Below are positions 46,588 through 57,729 of a stretch of DNA of 64,000 nucleotides, one piece after another; position 1 is the first letter of the stretch; the number at the start of each line of letters is the position of its first letter. The notes under the pieces are model-generated. The model was not told the origin of the DNA, searched no databases, and saw nothing but the letters and a program-made list of their open reading frames with translations. Origin of the DNA: Lycium barbarum (lineage: Eukaryota; Streptophyta; Magnoliopsida; Solanales; Solanaceae); NCBI RefSeq assembly GCF_019175385.1, contig NC_083341.1, positions 16,686,203 to 16,750,202 of the forward strand, read 5' to 3'. The position numbers were made by a program, and so were the translations under genes.

Positions 46588-47130
46588 TTTTTTTTTAAAA
46601 AAATTTAAAGCCACCTTCATGGTGGGGGGTTAGGTGACCCCTGTCTTGTATATTAAAATCCAAAATGAGAATAGATGAACTCAAGGTACATGCTGCCTAA
46701 CCTTTTCGAGTCTACTTAAGCCACTGGACATGCCCATTGTGCTACAATGTTTCTTCCAAGACAATGTCTTGTTAAACATGCAGAACTTAACGCCCGAAGG
46801 CTCTTTACAGTTGATGAGAGTAGTGCTCTCATATCTTCCTTTGGACTCACAAAAAAGTAGGTACCAACTATACATCATGTACCACATCACTGAGATTGAT
46901 TTCTTTAGCCTTTTTGTTCCTTACCCGAAAGTTTGGAAAACCTGCTTTGTCTAGATTGATCAGACCTTTGACCTTTAGGGGGAGATCATCAAAATTGTTG
47001 TAAAGCTTGTTGGTCTGGGACGAGTGGCTCAATGAAGCAAGAGTGTCCGCCACCTTGTTAGCCTCTCTAAAACAGTGTTGAATCGATCAAGAAGTGCCAA
47101 TCAAAGTTCTTTTAATTGGGGGATGTTCTC
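46588..47130 (-). mobile_element. 5'-truncated LINE remnant with RNase H end
   Basis: On minus, CFREANKVADTLASLSH (about 47065 to 47005) matches the RNase H C-terminal signature H-C-x-R-E-x-N-x-x-A-D, with a 1-nt shift just before it. LYNNFDDLPLKVKGLINLDK and GFPNFRVRNKKAKE follow, the usual end of such plant LINE proteins. A stop, about 280 bp of 3' UTR and an A-rich end (46588-46602) come next. The 5' part is missing, as usual for LINE insertions. Confidence 0.68.
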
Positions 47131-47449
47131 TATCATTTAATTGGGTTAAAGGTATGAGCTAGTTGACTACTCTACAAAAATTGTACTAGCATTATCTTTT
47201 TGTGGGATCTTCTATTTCATGTAACTAGCTTGGAGAAGAACAAATTTCTCACCATGCATGTTAGTTTTTTAAAATCGTAATTGAAGACAAAAGTACTGAA
47301 CCTAAGTACTTCAGTGTGCATATACTGCTCTCTACTGAACCTTAGCTTCCTTCATCATGTTATAAACCTGTTTAAGCTGCATGTGTGGTAAAATATACTA
47401 CAAGGCTATATATGAGGTCAGCTAACGTGCCTGGAACATAAAGCCATAA
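47131..47449. other. Intergenic, no gene seen
   Basis: AT-rich. It may include LINE 5' remnants too decayed to read. Confidence 0.4.
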
Positions 47450-49092
47450 CACTTGATATACTGTGCATTTCAGAAATTTAGGAGAAGGGGTTGAGGGGTA
47501 GTTTAGTCATTTTAGTTATCTTAAACCTGGTATAAGTTCTCCCATGGTCTCCTCGGTGTAAGATAAGACAGCCTATGGTGTATAAGTTATCCATATCTTA
47601 GGTGTGATTAAGTTGAACGGAGTAACCAAACAATGTATTGGCTGAACTAAATTTTAATGCAAGAGCTATTTTAGTTAATACAGCTTACCAAATGAGTCCT
47701 AAGTACAAGATGCAAGAACACCACCAAGGTATGAACTGAAAGGTTACATAAAATTATTATACGAAGACATCTTCATGATGACTGATGACCACAAACCTGC
47801 ATCCTAAACAATCAGCACACTTTTATAATGTTTCAATCACTTGGAGTTCTCCTCTTGACGATTCAAACTAGCGCTAATGAGAAACATACCAAAAGTGAAT
47901 TAATACTCCCTTGAAACAATGAGTAGTCCGATAAAGAATATACACTTGTCCCAAGGAATCAATAAAAATAAATTTTGATGACCAGAAATAAAACCTTATT
48001 GCAAACAGATCATAAGATGTAATGAAATGCTCCTTCTTAAGCAAAACAAGTAAATAATTGCTCGATGAAACACAAGCCACGACACACAAAGTCAATGAAT
48101 GAAACATTCCTGGATGAAACCAAACACTCACCTACAAACACAACTTCCTCACATACGGATACCATATTCCCATGAAAGCAGCAAGAATGGAGGACCAACT
48201 AAATTATCCCCCAAAAAACTTGTCATTCTAAATTTTCATTATCCATCACTACACAAGATACATGCTCAATTTTACGAAGAAAAACAGATGGGAAAATCCA
48301 TAGGGGGTAGGGGTCAAGCCAATTACTTGCAAGCAAAATAGAAACACCTAATTGAAGTACAAGAAAGCCATCTTTTGGCAGGATGGCTATCAATTGAAGT
48401 ACAAGAAAGATCATCTACTAATATGTATATTCTGTATGTTAATATATGTTTTGATATGGTACTTCGGCATCTCTGTAATTATTTTTCTAAATACCGAAGA
48501 ACACCTAATATTTTTAAAAACTTAAACCAAATGCAATATCGAATACCGAAAATAAATTCAGTTTCAATTTGTTAATTCGGTATATACATAAAATTATGCA
48601 CATACTAGGTGAGACCATCAATTTTGGGACAAAAGTTTGCTCGGAGGTTTTTAAATTCATTTTTAAGAAATTCAAACGATAGTAACTCCAGAAACTAGTG
48701 CAAATCATTTAAGAACAAGAAAGATAGTTTATGCAACTCCACCCCCCAATAAAAAATAAAAATAAACCAAGAAGGTACTACAACTTACGTGGTTTCCCTG
48801 AGTCTATCCAATCCAGGTCCTAACCTACAAAAATAAAATAAGAAGTAAGCTGCTAGAGGAAAGGGCGAAAAATCCAATTTTGAATATCACTTAAACCTGT
48901 TTATTGATTTTTCCTCTGACCCTATGTTTCTCTCTGCTTATTTTGTTCTTACGCTTATAAAAAGAAGGATATTTTTTTCAAGAATAGAAGTAAGAACTAA
49001 GGTACACAGACGTGTTTGAGGAAATAAGTTGAAGCTCCTGTCCCATAAACAATTAATATAACAGCAAGGACCAGACATGACCGAGTTGAGTT

Positions 49093-49110
<18 letters not shown>
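47450..49110. repeat. 1.6-kb local tandem duplication, first unit
   Basis: Pairs with 50290-51870: GAGAAGGGGTTGAGGGGTAG near the start, CACAAGCCACGACACACAAA in the middle and CCAGACATGACYGAGTTGAG at the end. Part of the unit (28775-29290) also exists in copy 1. Confidence 0.85.

Positions 49111-49132
<22 letters not shown>
49098..49132. repeat. (AAT)n microsatellite
   Basis: About eleven ATA/AAT units ending the first 1.6-kb unit. The second unit has only three to four. Confidence 0.9.
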
Positions 49133-49134
<2 letters not shown>

Positions 49135-49137
<3 letters not shown>

Positions 49138-49235
49138 TAATAACAACAACATTATACCCATTATATTGGGTTTGGGGAGGACAGAGTGTACGCTGACCTC
49201 ACCTAACCTGTTCTAAAAAATCATTTTCAGAACAT
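49135..49235 (-). mobile_element. TS-like SINE 3' fragment
   Basis: Plus-strand AATAACAACAACATTATACC then GGGTTTGGGGAGGACAGAGT and GTACGCTGACCTCACC is the reverse of the well-known Solanaceae TS SINE tail (GTACACTCTACCCTCCCCAG ... TTGTTGTT). Only the 3' part is present. Identification from memory of the family. Confidence 0.5.
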
Positions 49236-49879
49236 GTTTTGCAAAAGAAGAAGAAAAAAGCAGAATTGGCGTTGGGTGGGCGTTCGGTATTCAGTTCGGT
49301 ATTTCAAAGTTCGGGTTCGGTAATTCGGTAATCAGTAATTGAAAGTAGATACTAAATACTGAACTTTCAAACTTGGTTCGATAATTCGGTAATCGGTAAA
49401 TCAAACTTTAGTTTAGTACGGTATTCGGTAGTACCATAAGTCGAGTTCACTGTATTATATCAATGGTTAGATAACAAGCACAAATAGATGATATGCTAGA
49501 AGAAAAATGACACAACGGAAAGCCATATCACCCCTTAGCAGAGATTAAGAAAAGAGACCGTCTCTTATTATGTAACTCTACACTAGATAAGAGTAGTAGT
49601 ACTATTTGACTTTTAATATGCATTGACGGAAAAGTCCTTCATTTTTCCTGCTTATTTGCAGGCTTTGACACTTTTTCAAATACTCCATCCAGTTCACAAA
49701 GAGTGTTTATTTAGCCTTTTTTTAGAGCAAAGATGCAAATATATTCCTCAACTTTGTGATTTAGAGCATATATGTCCCTTGTTAAAAAAGTCGTGCATAT
49801 ATACACATGCCGTTACACAAATAGTACAAATATACTGTGAAATCGGAGAGGTTCATTGCATATGTTCAAATACTGTTAG

Positions 49880-49924
<45 letters not shown>

Positions 49925-50289
49925 GTTTGTGCTTCTATTTTTTCTTAGCTTTCTTTTTCATTTGTCCAATCTTGCTTGCAATTTTCACAATCCATCTGTG
50001 GTTACCATGGATTGTCAATTTACCCCATTACAATAGAACTTATGCAGCTGAATTATTTTTAAAATGTGAGTCAAGAAGGATAGATACCATAAATTGGGTC
50101 GGAATTAAAAAAACAACCTTCTCTCTAGAGTATTAACAACCGCTTGACAAAATTCATCTTTGTTACCACCGCCTCCGTTAGCACCAGCTGGAGCAGCTTG
50201 GAGCTGGCTCTCAATAGGGCTTAGGGAAGTGAGTCTTCAGAGCTTTCCGAAGTGAGTATTATACTATGCAATTTCAGCTATATAGCCAA
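49236..50289. other. Spacer with microsatellites and repeat fragments
   Basis: Holds TTCGGTATTCGGTA-type repeats (49285-49440), a solo Stowaway-like end (CTCCATCCAGTTCACAAAGA, 49682-49701), a long (TA)n run (49879-49920) and a fragment of the 44.2-kb repeat (49920-50100). No gene. Confidence 0.6.
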
Positions 50290-51870
50290 AGCACTTTATA
50301 TGTTATGCATTTCAAAAATTTAGGGAGAAGGGGTTGAGGGGTAGTTTAGTCATTTTAGCAGGTATAGTTAAACTTGGTACAAGTTTTCCCATGATTCTCT
50401 CGGTATAAGATAAGACAAGACAAGCTATGGTGTATAAGTTATTCATGTCTTAGGTGTGATTAAGTTGAACGGAGTAACCAAACAATTCATTGGCTGAACT
50501 AAATTTTAATACAAGGACTATTTTAATTAGTACAACCTACCAAACTAGTCCTAAGTACAAGATGCATGAACACCACCAAGGTATGAAATGAAAGGTTACA
50601 TAAAATAATTATACGAAGACATCTTCATGATGACTGATGATCACAAACCCGCATCCTAAACAATAAGCACACTTTTATAATGTTTCAATCACTTGGAGTT
50701 CTCCTCTTCCTCTTCATTTCCAGCTCTTGACGATTCAAACTAGCGCTGATGAGACAAATACCAAAAGTGAATTAATACTCCCTTGAAACAATGAGTAGTC
50801 CGATAAAGAATATACACTTGTCCCAAGGACTCAATAAGAATAAATTTTGATGACCAGGAATAAAACCTTATTGCAAACAGATCATAGGATGTAATGAAAT
50901 GCTCCTTCTTAAGCAAAACAAGTAAATAATTGCTCTATGAAACACAAGCCACGACACACAAAGTCAATGAATGAAACATTCCTGGATGAAACCAAACACT
51001 CACCTACAAATAACTTCCTCACATACGGATACCAAATTCCCATGAAAGGAGCAAGAATGGAGGACCAACTAAATTACCCCCCAAAAAGTTTGTCATTCTA
51101 AATTTTCATTATCCATCACTACACAAGATACATGCTCAATTTCACGAAGAAAAGCAGATGAGGAAATCCATAGGGGGTAGGGATCGAGACAGGTACTTGC
51201 AAACAAAAAAGAAACTCATGGACAATGAAAAATATCCTTTGAGGATGTGTCTTTTGGCAGAATGGGTATCAAATGAAGTACAAGACTACGTGTATTGTGT
51301 ATGTTAATATATGTTTTGATACGCTACTTCGGCATCTCTGTAATTAATTTTGTAAATACAGAATAACAACTAATTTTTTGAAATAACTTACCAAATATCC
51401 AAATGCAAAAGCGAATACCAAAAATTAAAAAAAGAATCAGTTTCAATTTGTTAATACGATATATACAATATTATGCACATACTAGGTGAGACCATCAATT
51501 TTGGGACATGGAAGTTTGAGTGGGAGGTTTTTAAAATTCATTTTTAAGAAATAGAACAGATAGTAACTCCAGAAACTACTGCAAATCATTTAAGAGCAAG
51601 AAAGATAGTTTATGCAATGCCCCAACCCCAATAAAAAAACACAAGAAGGTACAACTTACGCGCTTTCCCTGACTCTATCCAAACCAGGACCTAACCTGCA
51701 AAAATAAAATAAGAAGTAAGCTGTAAGAGGAAATGCGAAAACACAAGTAAGAAGTGTAAGGTACACACACGCGATTGAGGAAATAAGTTGAAGCTCCTGC
51801 CCCGCAAACAAATAATATAACTGCAAGGACCAGACATGACTGAGTTGAGTTTATTATAATAATAATAAGA
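50290..51870. repeat. 1.6-kb local tandem duplication, second unit
   Basis: Second unit of the pair described for 47450-49110. Its end is followed by about 160 bp of AT-rich sequence leading into the part shared with 29293 onward. Confidence 0.85.
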
Positions 51871-52150
51871 GAAATTTATCGGAAAAGAGTAAAAAATGCC
51901 CTTAAATATATAGCAATACACAATTTCTATTTTTCTGATATGCAATTTCTAATTTTCCAAAAAATAACAACAGTAATTTATATTTTTATAAATGTTGAAG
52001 GAATATACAAATTAGTTCTCCTAGTAGTAGTTTATTATAAAAAAACAATCACAATAGTAGTATATATAATAATACGGAAGGGACTATAAACTAGTACTCT
52101 TTTTTTTAGGGTTAGATTAGAGTCTCTTTTTCTTAATCTCTGCAGGGCGT

Positions 52151-52920
52151 TATGGCTTTTCTAGGACTTGGTCGTGCAGGAACACAAATACGGCAGTGCA
52201 AATAACCTATTCACAGTACTCTTCTTTTCTTGTTTTTTTTTTTTTTTTTTTTGATTGATTTTTTGATTGAATCTGTAGGAGATCCTACTCCCAGCAAGTC
52301 TGCCCGCGATGTTCCGCTCACTATGTTGTTAATAATTTTAAAGAACCCAAATTTTTTAATGATGGTAAATTTATCAACCCCATTTGCTTTATTAATGTTA
52401 GAAAAATTGGAATACCGAATTGAAGAAGAAAGGCTTTGACGTGATACTACTCTCATTAAAGATATATTGTCCGTATATTCTTTAAGGGGTTACAAGCTAT
52501 TAGTTTTAGGATTCAACAAAGTCCTGGTATACTGCAGATTTTTCTCACGCTACTTTAGGAGTGTCCTTATATTTATAGAACTAGAGAAATTACTTTTCAA
52601 AAAAGTCATGATCTTTCAGGATCAGATGTGTATTTTCAATTTAAGACCTCCTAATATTACAAACTAATTCAACAATTAATTCATTGCTTCAAAATTTAAT
52701 AACTCATCTCATTTCCTTAATTGCGGTTAGATGTTTTTGGGCGGGTTGGCTCTCAGCTGGTATTCCCTACATGATATGGTGCGTGCCTCAAACTCCACTC
52801 CACACACTACTGGACCAATTGATTTCCAGCAACTTATTTCGAAATTTTTTTGGCAGGCTTTTATATCAATTAGAGAATTCTGACGATAAAAGTTGGCTCT
52901 TTGTTTACCTGAATTAATTA
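52151..52920 (+). pseudogene. Unidentified gene fragment, copy a (second duplicate)
   Basis: Nearly identical to 29402-30215: MAFLGLGRAGTQIRQCK, then after CTGTAG DPTPSKSARDVPLTMLL, and later GWLSAGIPYMIWC. The T-rich tract between the first two pieces is shorter by about 50 bp. No family recognised. Confidence 0.35.
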
Positions 52921-53244
52921 TACTCTTCATAGGCTGTAGCATTAGTCTAATGTTTATTATGCTATAGGCTCCATAAACATTTCCTTGACAGGGTGAGGAG
53001 CTGGGTAACGTTATGGCATTGTTTTGATAAGTGTTAGGTTAGAGAATCGAATTCCCAAATTATCTAAAGGAAAGTATTGACAAAAGAGAATGGAGTTAAT
53101 GTAGAGGATTCATATAGTCGACTAGAACTAATTTGGGATTGAGGCATATATATACTTTGTGCTTGTTGTTACAAAGATAGCTTTAATGTAGGATTCATGA
53201 AAAGTAAAACCATTAGTTTAATGCAGAAAAGTCGGGGTGTTGTG

Positions 53245-54214
53245 TGCAAGATCAGGGGCAGATCCATGTAGAAAGACGGGGATGTCACAGCACCCGAACC
53301 CCTCGGTTAAAACTTTGTATATATAGCAATTTTGCCACACGGACTAACAAATAAATGAAAAGTGCCACTGGCGGCAGGCTTAACCTGCCACCCGCGCTAC
53401 CCAGGTTCAAACCTCTAGGTGCAGTACTTTTTTTCTTGCAACATGTTCAGCTCTATTCTTTTTCATTTCTGGTCTTTTTTCTTTACTTCATCTTTACTTG
53501 CTATTCTTTATTGATCTAAAATTAACTCTTTTTGGCTTTAATTAGTTCTTCTTCTTTACTTGCTATTCTTTATTGATCTAAAATTAACTGTTTTTTTGCT
53601 TTAATTAATTCTTTGCTCTTTTACTTCCTTTTTCTTTAAGTATGATCTTTATATACACCCGTTGCGTGCGTATCATATATCAATAAGCACTACATTTTGA
53701 AACGTTACATAAATATTAACAAAGATATATTTAAATAGTAATTTAAAATTCTAAAAGAACATTTTAAGTTTTAAAATGATGAATGTTACTGTGTTAAGAG
53801 TTTTACAAATTTAGAGGTTACTTTGATCTTTCACCAACGTTCGCGCTAAGTGAAGATGAGTGGCTTAAGCTACAATTCTTGATTTTTTCTGAACTATATA
53901 TATGCAATAACACGCAAGGGCAATAGAGAATGAATATATTGAGGTAACAATATTAGATGGTTTATACGGTTCAGATTTTTAACGTGGGGAATCTTTTTCT
54001 TTCCCATAGTTTTAGAGAATACGACCTCTTATTCCTACAAAAAAAAAACTTGGGCCGCTTAGGTATGTTTAATCTCAGAATATCTATCTAAAAGAGGTCT
54101 ATATAAATTGAAAAGATAAATGACCCAAACCATAACTCAAATTTGAAGAAACCGACCCGTTTATCCTATTTGCACCCGGAATCTCCGAATTCTGGATCCG
54201 CCTCTGTGCAAGAT
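53245..54214. mobile_element. Non-autonomous hAT element (second duplicate)
   Basis: Element 53253-54206 (954 bp) with the same ends and the same TGCAAGAT duplication (53245-53252, 54207-54214) as at 30547. The (TA)n(TG)n run of the first copy is missing here, which accounts for much of the length difference. Confidence 0.88.
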
Positions 54215-55110
54215 GAACATTGCTATCTGATAAACCAGCGACAGCGAGCATTGTTGTAATAGCAACTAGCTGCAAACAGGTTGTCTGGCTAAGATGTGGA
54301 TTCAAATGCAAGTGTACTTGAGGAGTTGAGAAAATAACAAACAAGCACCGATATAAAAGAGAAACTATAGTGATTCCAGACAGAGTTACCTGGTATAGGC
54401 CCTCTGTGCTTACGCTTCTTCCACATGGGGAAGGAAAGGAGCTAAAAGCCACTCTTCAGTAGGGTTCGACTTTTTCCATTACTCCAAAGAAAAAAAAGAA
54501 TCGAAAGAAAGAAGTTTTTTCTGTCCTTTAGAGAATTGATTTTACTCTTAGAAGGCGAATGCTAGTTTTATGTGATGACAAAAACTAACCAAAGAAATCA
54601 GGATTAACCCCACTTTTTTGTCCTGATGGGAAGTTAGCAGGTATCTATTGTAACATTCTACGCTAAAACAATTGGTATGGATCCCACTGTTATAAAAACA
54701 AAAAGAACAATTAGTTTAATATATGAAGTAGAATCATGTAAATCAAGTTCAAAGCATTACAAAGAAAAAAAAAGAAGCAAGCAGCTCTCAAGTCATGTGT
54801 TGCTGCTCTCTTCGGGATAGAGCCCATGAGCAATAAGGCACACACTTTAGTGACTAGTTACCTACGTTAAAACACCAATTAAGTGAGGAAAAATGCCCAA
54901 CTTCCGTGTAGATTTAGTGTTAACGAACACTAAGATGTCAGACCGAACAAGTCATGATTTCCCTTTCTGTACAATCCCAATCCCATTTTGATCCTTGCAT
55001 TTAAGTGGATGTTGTAAATAATGGTTAGTATTCTTCACGTTTCCCCTTTTGTTTGGTAGCTTCTAATAAGTTGCAAGTTTTCATCGCAACTTGAATTCCT
55101 TTTATTCACT
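54215..55110. other. Intergenic, no gene seen
   Basis: Second copy of 31588-32515 with small indels. No supported feature. Confidence 0.45.
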
Positions 55111-55119
55111 TTAAATACT

Positions 55120-55643
55120 AAGTGGGCGTTTGGACATAAGAATTGTGAGAAAAAAAAAACTAGTACTATTTATTTTCATGTTGATAATTATCTTTGGAAA
55201 TTGGAGTTGTGTTTGGATATAAATACATACTGGAGTTGCTTTTGAATTTTTTGATTGATTTGGAGTGAAAATTGAGATAACAACTTTTTGGAAGTTTTCG
55301 AATTCTGAAAAATTTCGGAATTCAACCTGAACATTGTAACAATTCTATGTCCAAACAGTTTTCCGGAATAATATTCCGGGAAAAAGTGAAAATTATCCAT
55401 TGGTATCCTACTACTCCCTCTGTCTCAAAAAGATTGACAATTTTCTCTTTTCGAAAGTCAAATTTGACCGTGTGTTTGAACATAGAATCTTTAATTTTTT
55501 CGAAATAGAATTTATATATTTGGAAAATACGTAAAAAGTACTATAAGTCACCATAATTAATAATTTAAAATATTTAAAAGACATAAAAAAATTACGGTCA
55601 AAGAACAACTCGTTTGACTCTCGAAAAGCGAAAAGTGTCAACC
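55120..55643. mobile_element. Two MITE-type repeats (second duplicate)
   Basis: Second copies of the TTTGGACATA-ended repeat (about 55120-55365) and of the CTCCCTCTGTC-ended inverted repeat (about 55411-55643). Confidence 0.5.
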
Positions 55644-55779
55644 ATCGTGTCTTGCGGCATAGTAATATTGTGGATCCTTAGAAACTAGAGGAAGAGGCTA
55701 CCAACAAAATGCATATGTACCAAGATTCAAAATCCCCTCGATCATGCGATCTTAAAACACACCTCTGTCCTGCTTCCTG

Positions 55780-56307
55780 CACCTTCCTAAACAATTGCCT
55801 CCTAAACACTAACTCCATTCATAAATTTAACAGAATGAGATCCTGAAATTTAAATTAAAAACCACAATAGAATGAGCTAACGAGGAGATCAAGCAGGACA
55901 CACTTGTAACAATAGTAAGACTTTGATCTTCTACAATTTGATACTTTGTGGTTAACCTTATAGGCTCAATTATATACAACTCAAAGCGTTTTAATCCAAA
56001 AGAAAGTGAAAGCTGTTCACATCAAACAAAGTTCCAAAAGTTTTAATAATTAATCTGTAATTTATTACAAAAAGAACATCTATTCCGATCCAAATAAATG
56101 AGTCCAACCCAATTTGTGGTATCTATTATTCTTTACTTATTTTAAAAACAATTCAGCTGCATAAGTTTTATTGTCTTGTGGTACCTGGAGAATCCTTGGT
56201 AAACACAAATGGATTGTGAAAATTGCAAGCTAATTAAGATTGGAAAAACAAAAAAGAAACCTAAGAAAAAACATAAGCACACACGTATGTATATGTGTGC
56301 TTGTATG

Positions 56308-56341
<34 letters not shown>

Positions 56342-56606
56342 ATCATAGAAAGTGACATGGTTGTGTTCAATTTTAAGTTTCAATTCCCTAATTAAAAGGC
56401 ACAAATACATCATTACATTTTCTCTTCTGCTCAACTAGACATAGTTTGCATAAGTTTTATTGTCTTGTGGTACCTGGAGAATCCTAGGTAAACACAAATG
56501 GATTGTGAAAATTGCAAGCTAATTAAGATTGGAAAAACAAAAAAGAAAGCTAATAAAAAACATAAGCACACACGTATGTATATGTGTATTTGTATGTGTG
56601 TGTGTC

Positions 56607-56661
<55 letters not shown>

Positions 56662-56760
56662 AGTGACATGGTTGTGTTCAATTTTTAAGTTTCAATTCCC
56701 TAATTAAAAGGCACAAATACATCATTACATTTTCTCTTCTGCTCAAGTAGACATAGTTTA
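55780..56760. repeat. Dispersed repeat with local tandem duplication (second duplicate)
   Basis: Second copy of 33170-34170. Both local units contain (TG)n(TA)n runs (about 56300-56340 and 56590-56658), whereas in copy 1 the second unit has lost its microsatellite. Confidence 0.8.
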
Positions 56761-56939
56761 AGAACGAAACTAATAAAAATGTGATAGTTTAGGGGAGTTT
56801 TTGTCCATTGTCTCTTAAATAAATTGAATAATATTTCTAGATAAATATATAGCAATACCCAATTTCTAATTTTCAAAAATATATACAATACGGTAGGCCA
56901 AATATGGTATTCACACAACTTTTTTTTTTTTAAATTGAT

Positions 56940-57349
56940 TTTCTTGATTGAATCTGTAGGGGATGCTCCCAGCAACACAAATTTGCTCGGGATGTTGTTA
57001 ATTATTTTAAAGAACCCAAATTTTAATGATGGTAAATTTATCAACCTATTTGCTTAATTAATAATTTGCTTCAAATTTGTCTTATTTAATACTTTCTACG
57101 TCCCGATTTATATGATACTTTTCACGTTTCGATAGTCAATTTGACCAAACTTTGAAGTTAAATTGAAATAGATTAATTCAATATTATAAAGTTAAAATTT
57201 ATATATTTGAAATTACTTGAAAAGTGCTATAAGTTGCAATTTTTCTCGTATCAATTCAGTACATGTTATGGTGTGTACCTCAAACTCCACTCCACATACA
57301 AGTATACTACTGATTGGCTAATTGATTTTGCACCAACTTATTTTTAAAT
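56940..57349 (+). pseudogene. Unidentified gene fragment, copy b (second duplicate), split by a gypsy LTR
   Basis: Same decayed pieces as at 34174-34603 up to the TAAAT target site (57345-57349). The part right of the LTR should lie beyond the window. Confidence 0.35.
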
Positions 57350-57654
57350 TTTCACGACCCGACTAGGGCCGCGATGGGTACCCGAGACTAATCACCGAGC
57401 ACCGCTAGTTCTATTACTTGTCATACTCATTTACGCTCTTTCATCAATTATATTCAAATCATAATCATTAGACAATCGTTTTTCATTTGAAAACATAATT
57501 TATTTTATATACATACGCCCTTCGGCTATCAAAATAATAACATATACACCATAGTAATATCGTGAGACCATATTACCCACACGTACGTATCTACTAGCCT
57601 CTACTAGAGTACTAGACATATGGACGGGAGAAGACCTGTGTGTGTGTGTGTGTG

Positions 57655-57729
<75 letters not shown>

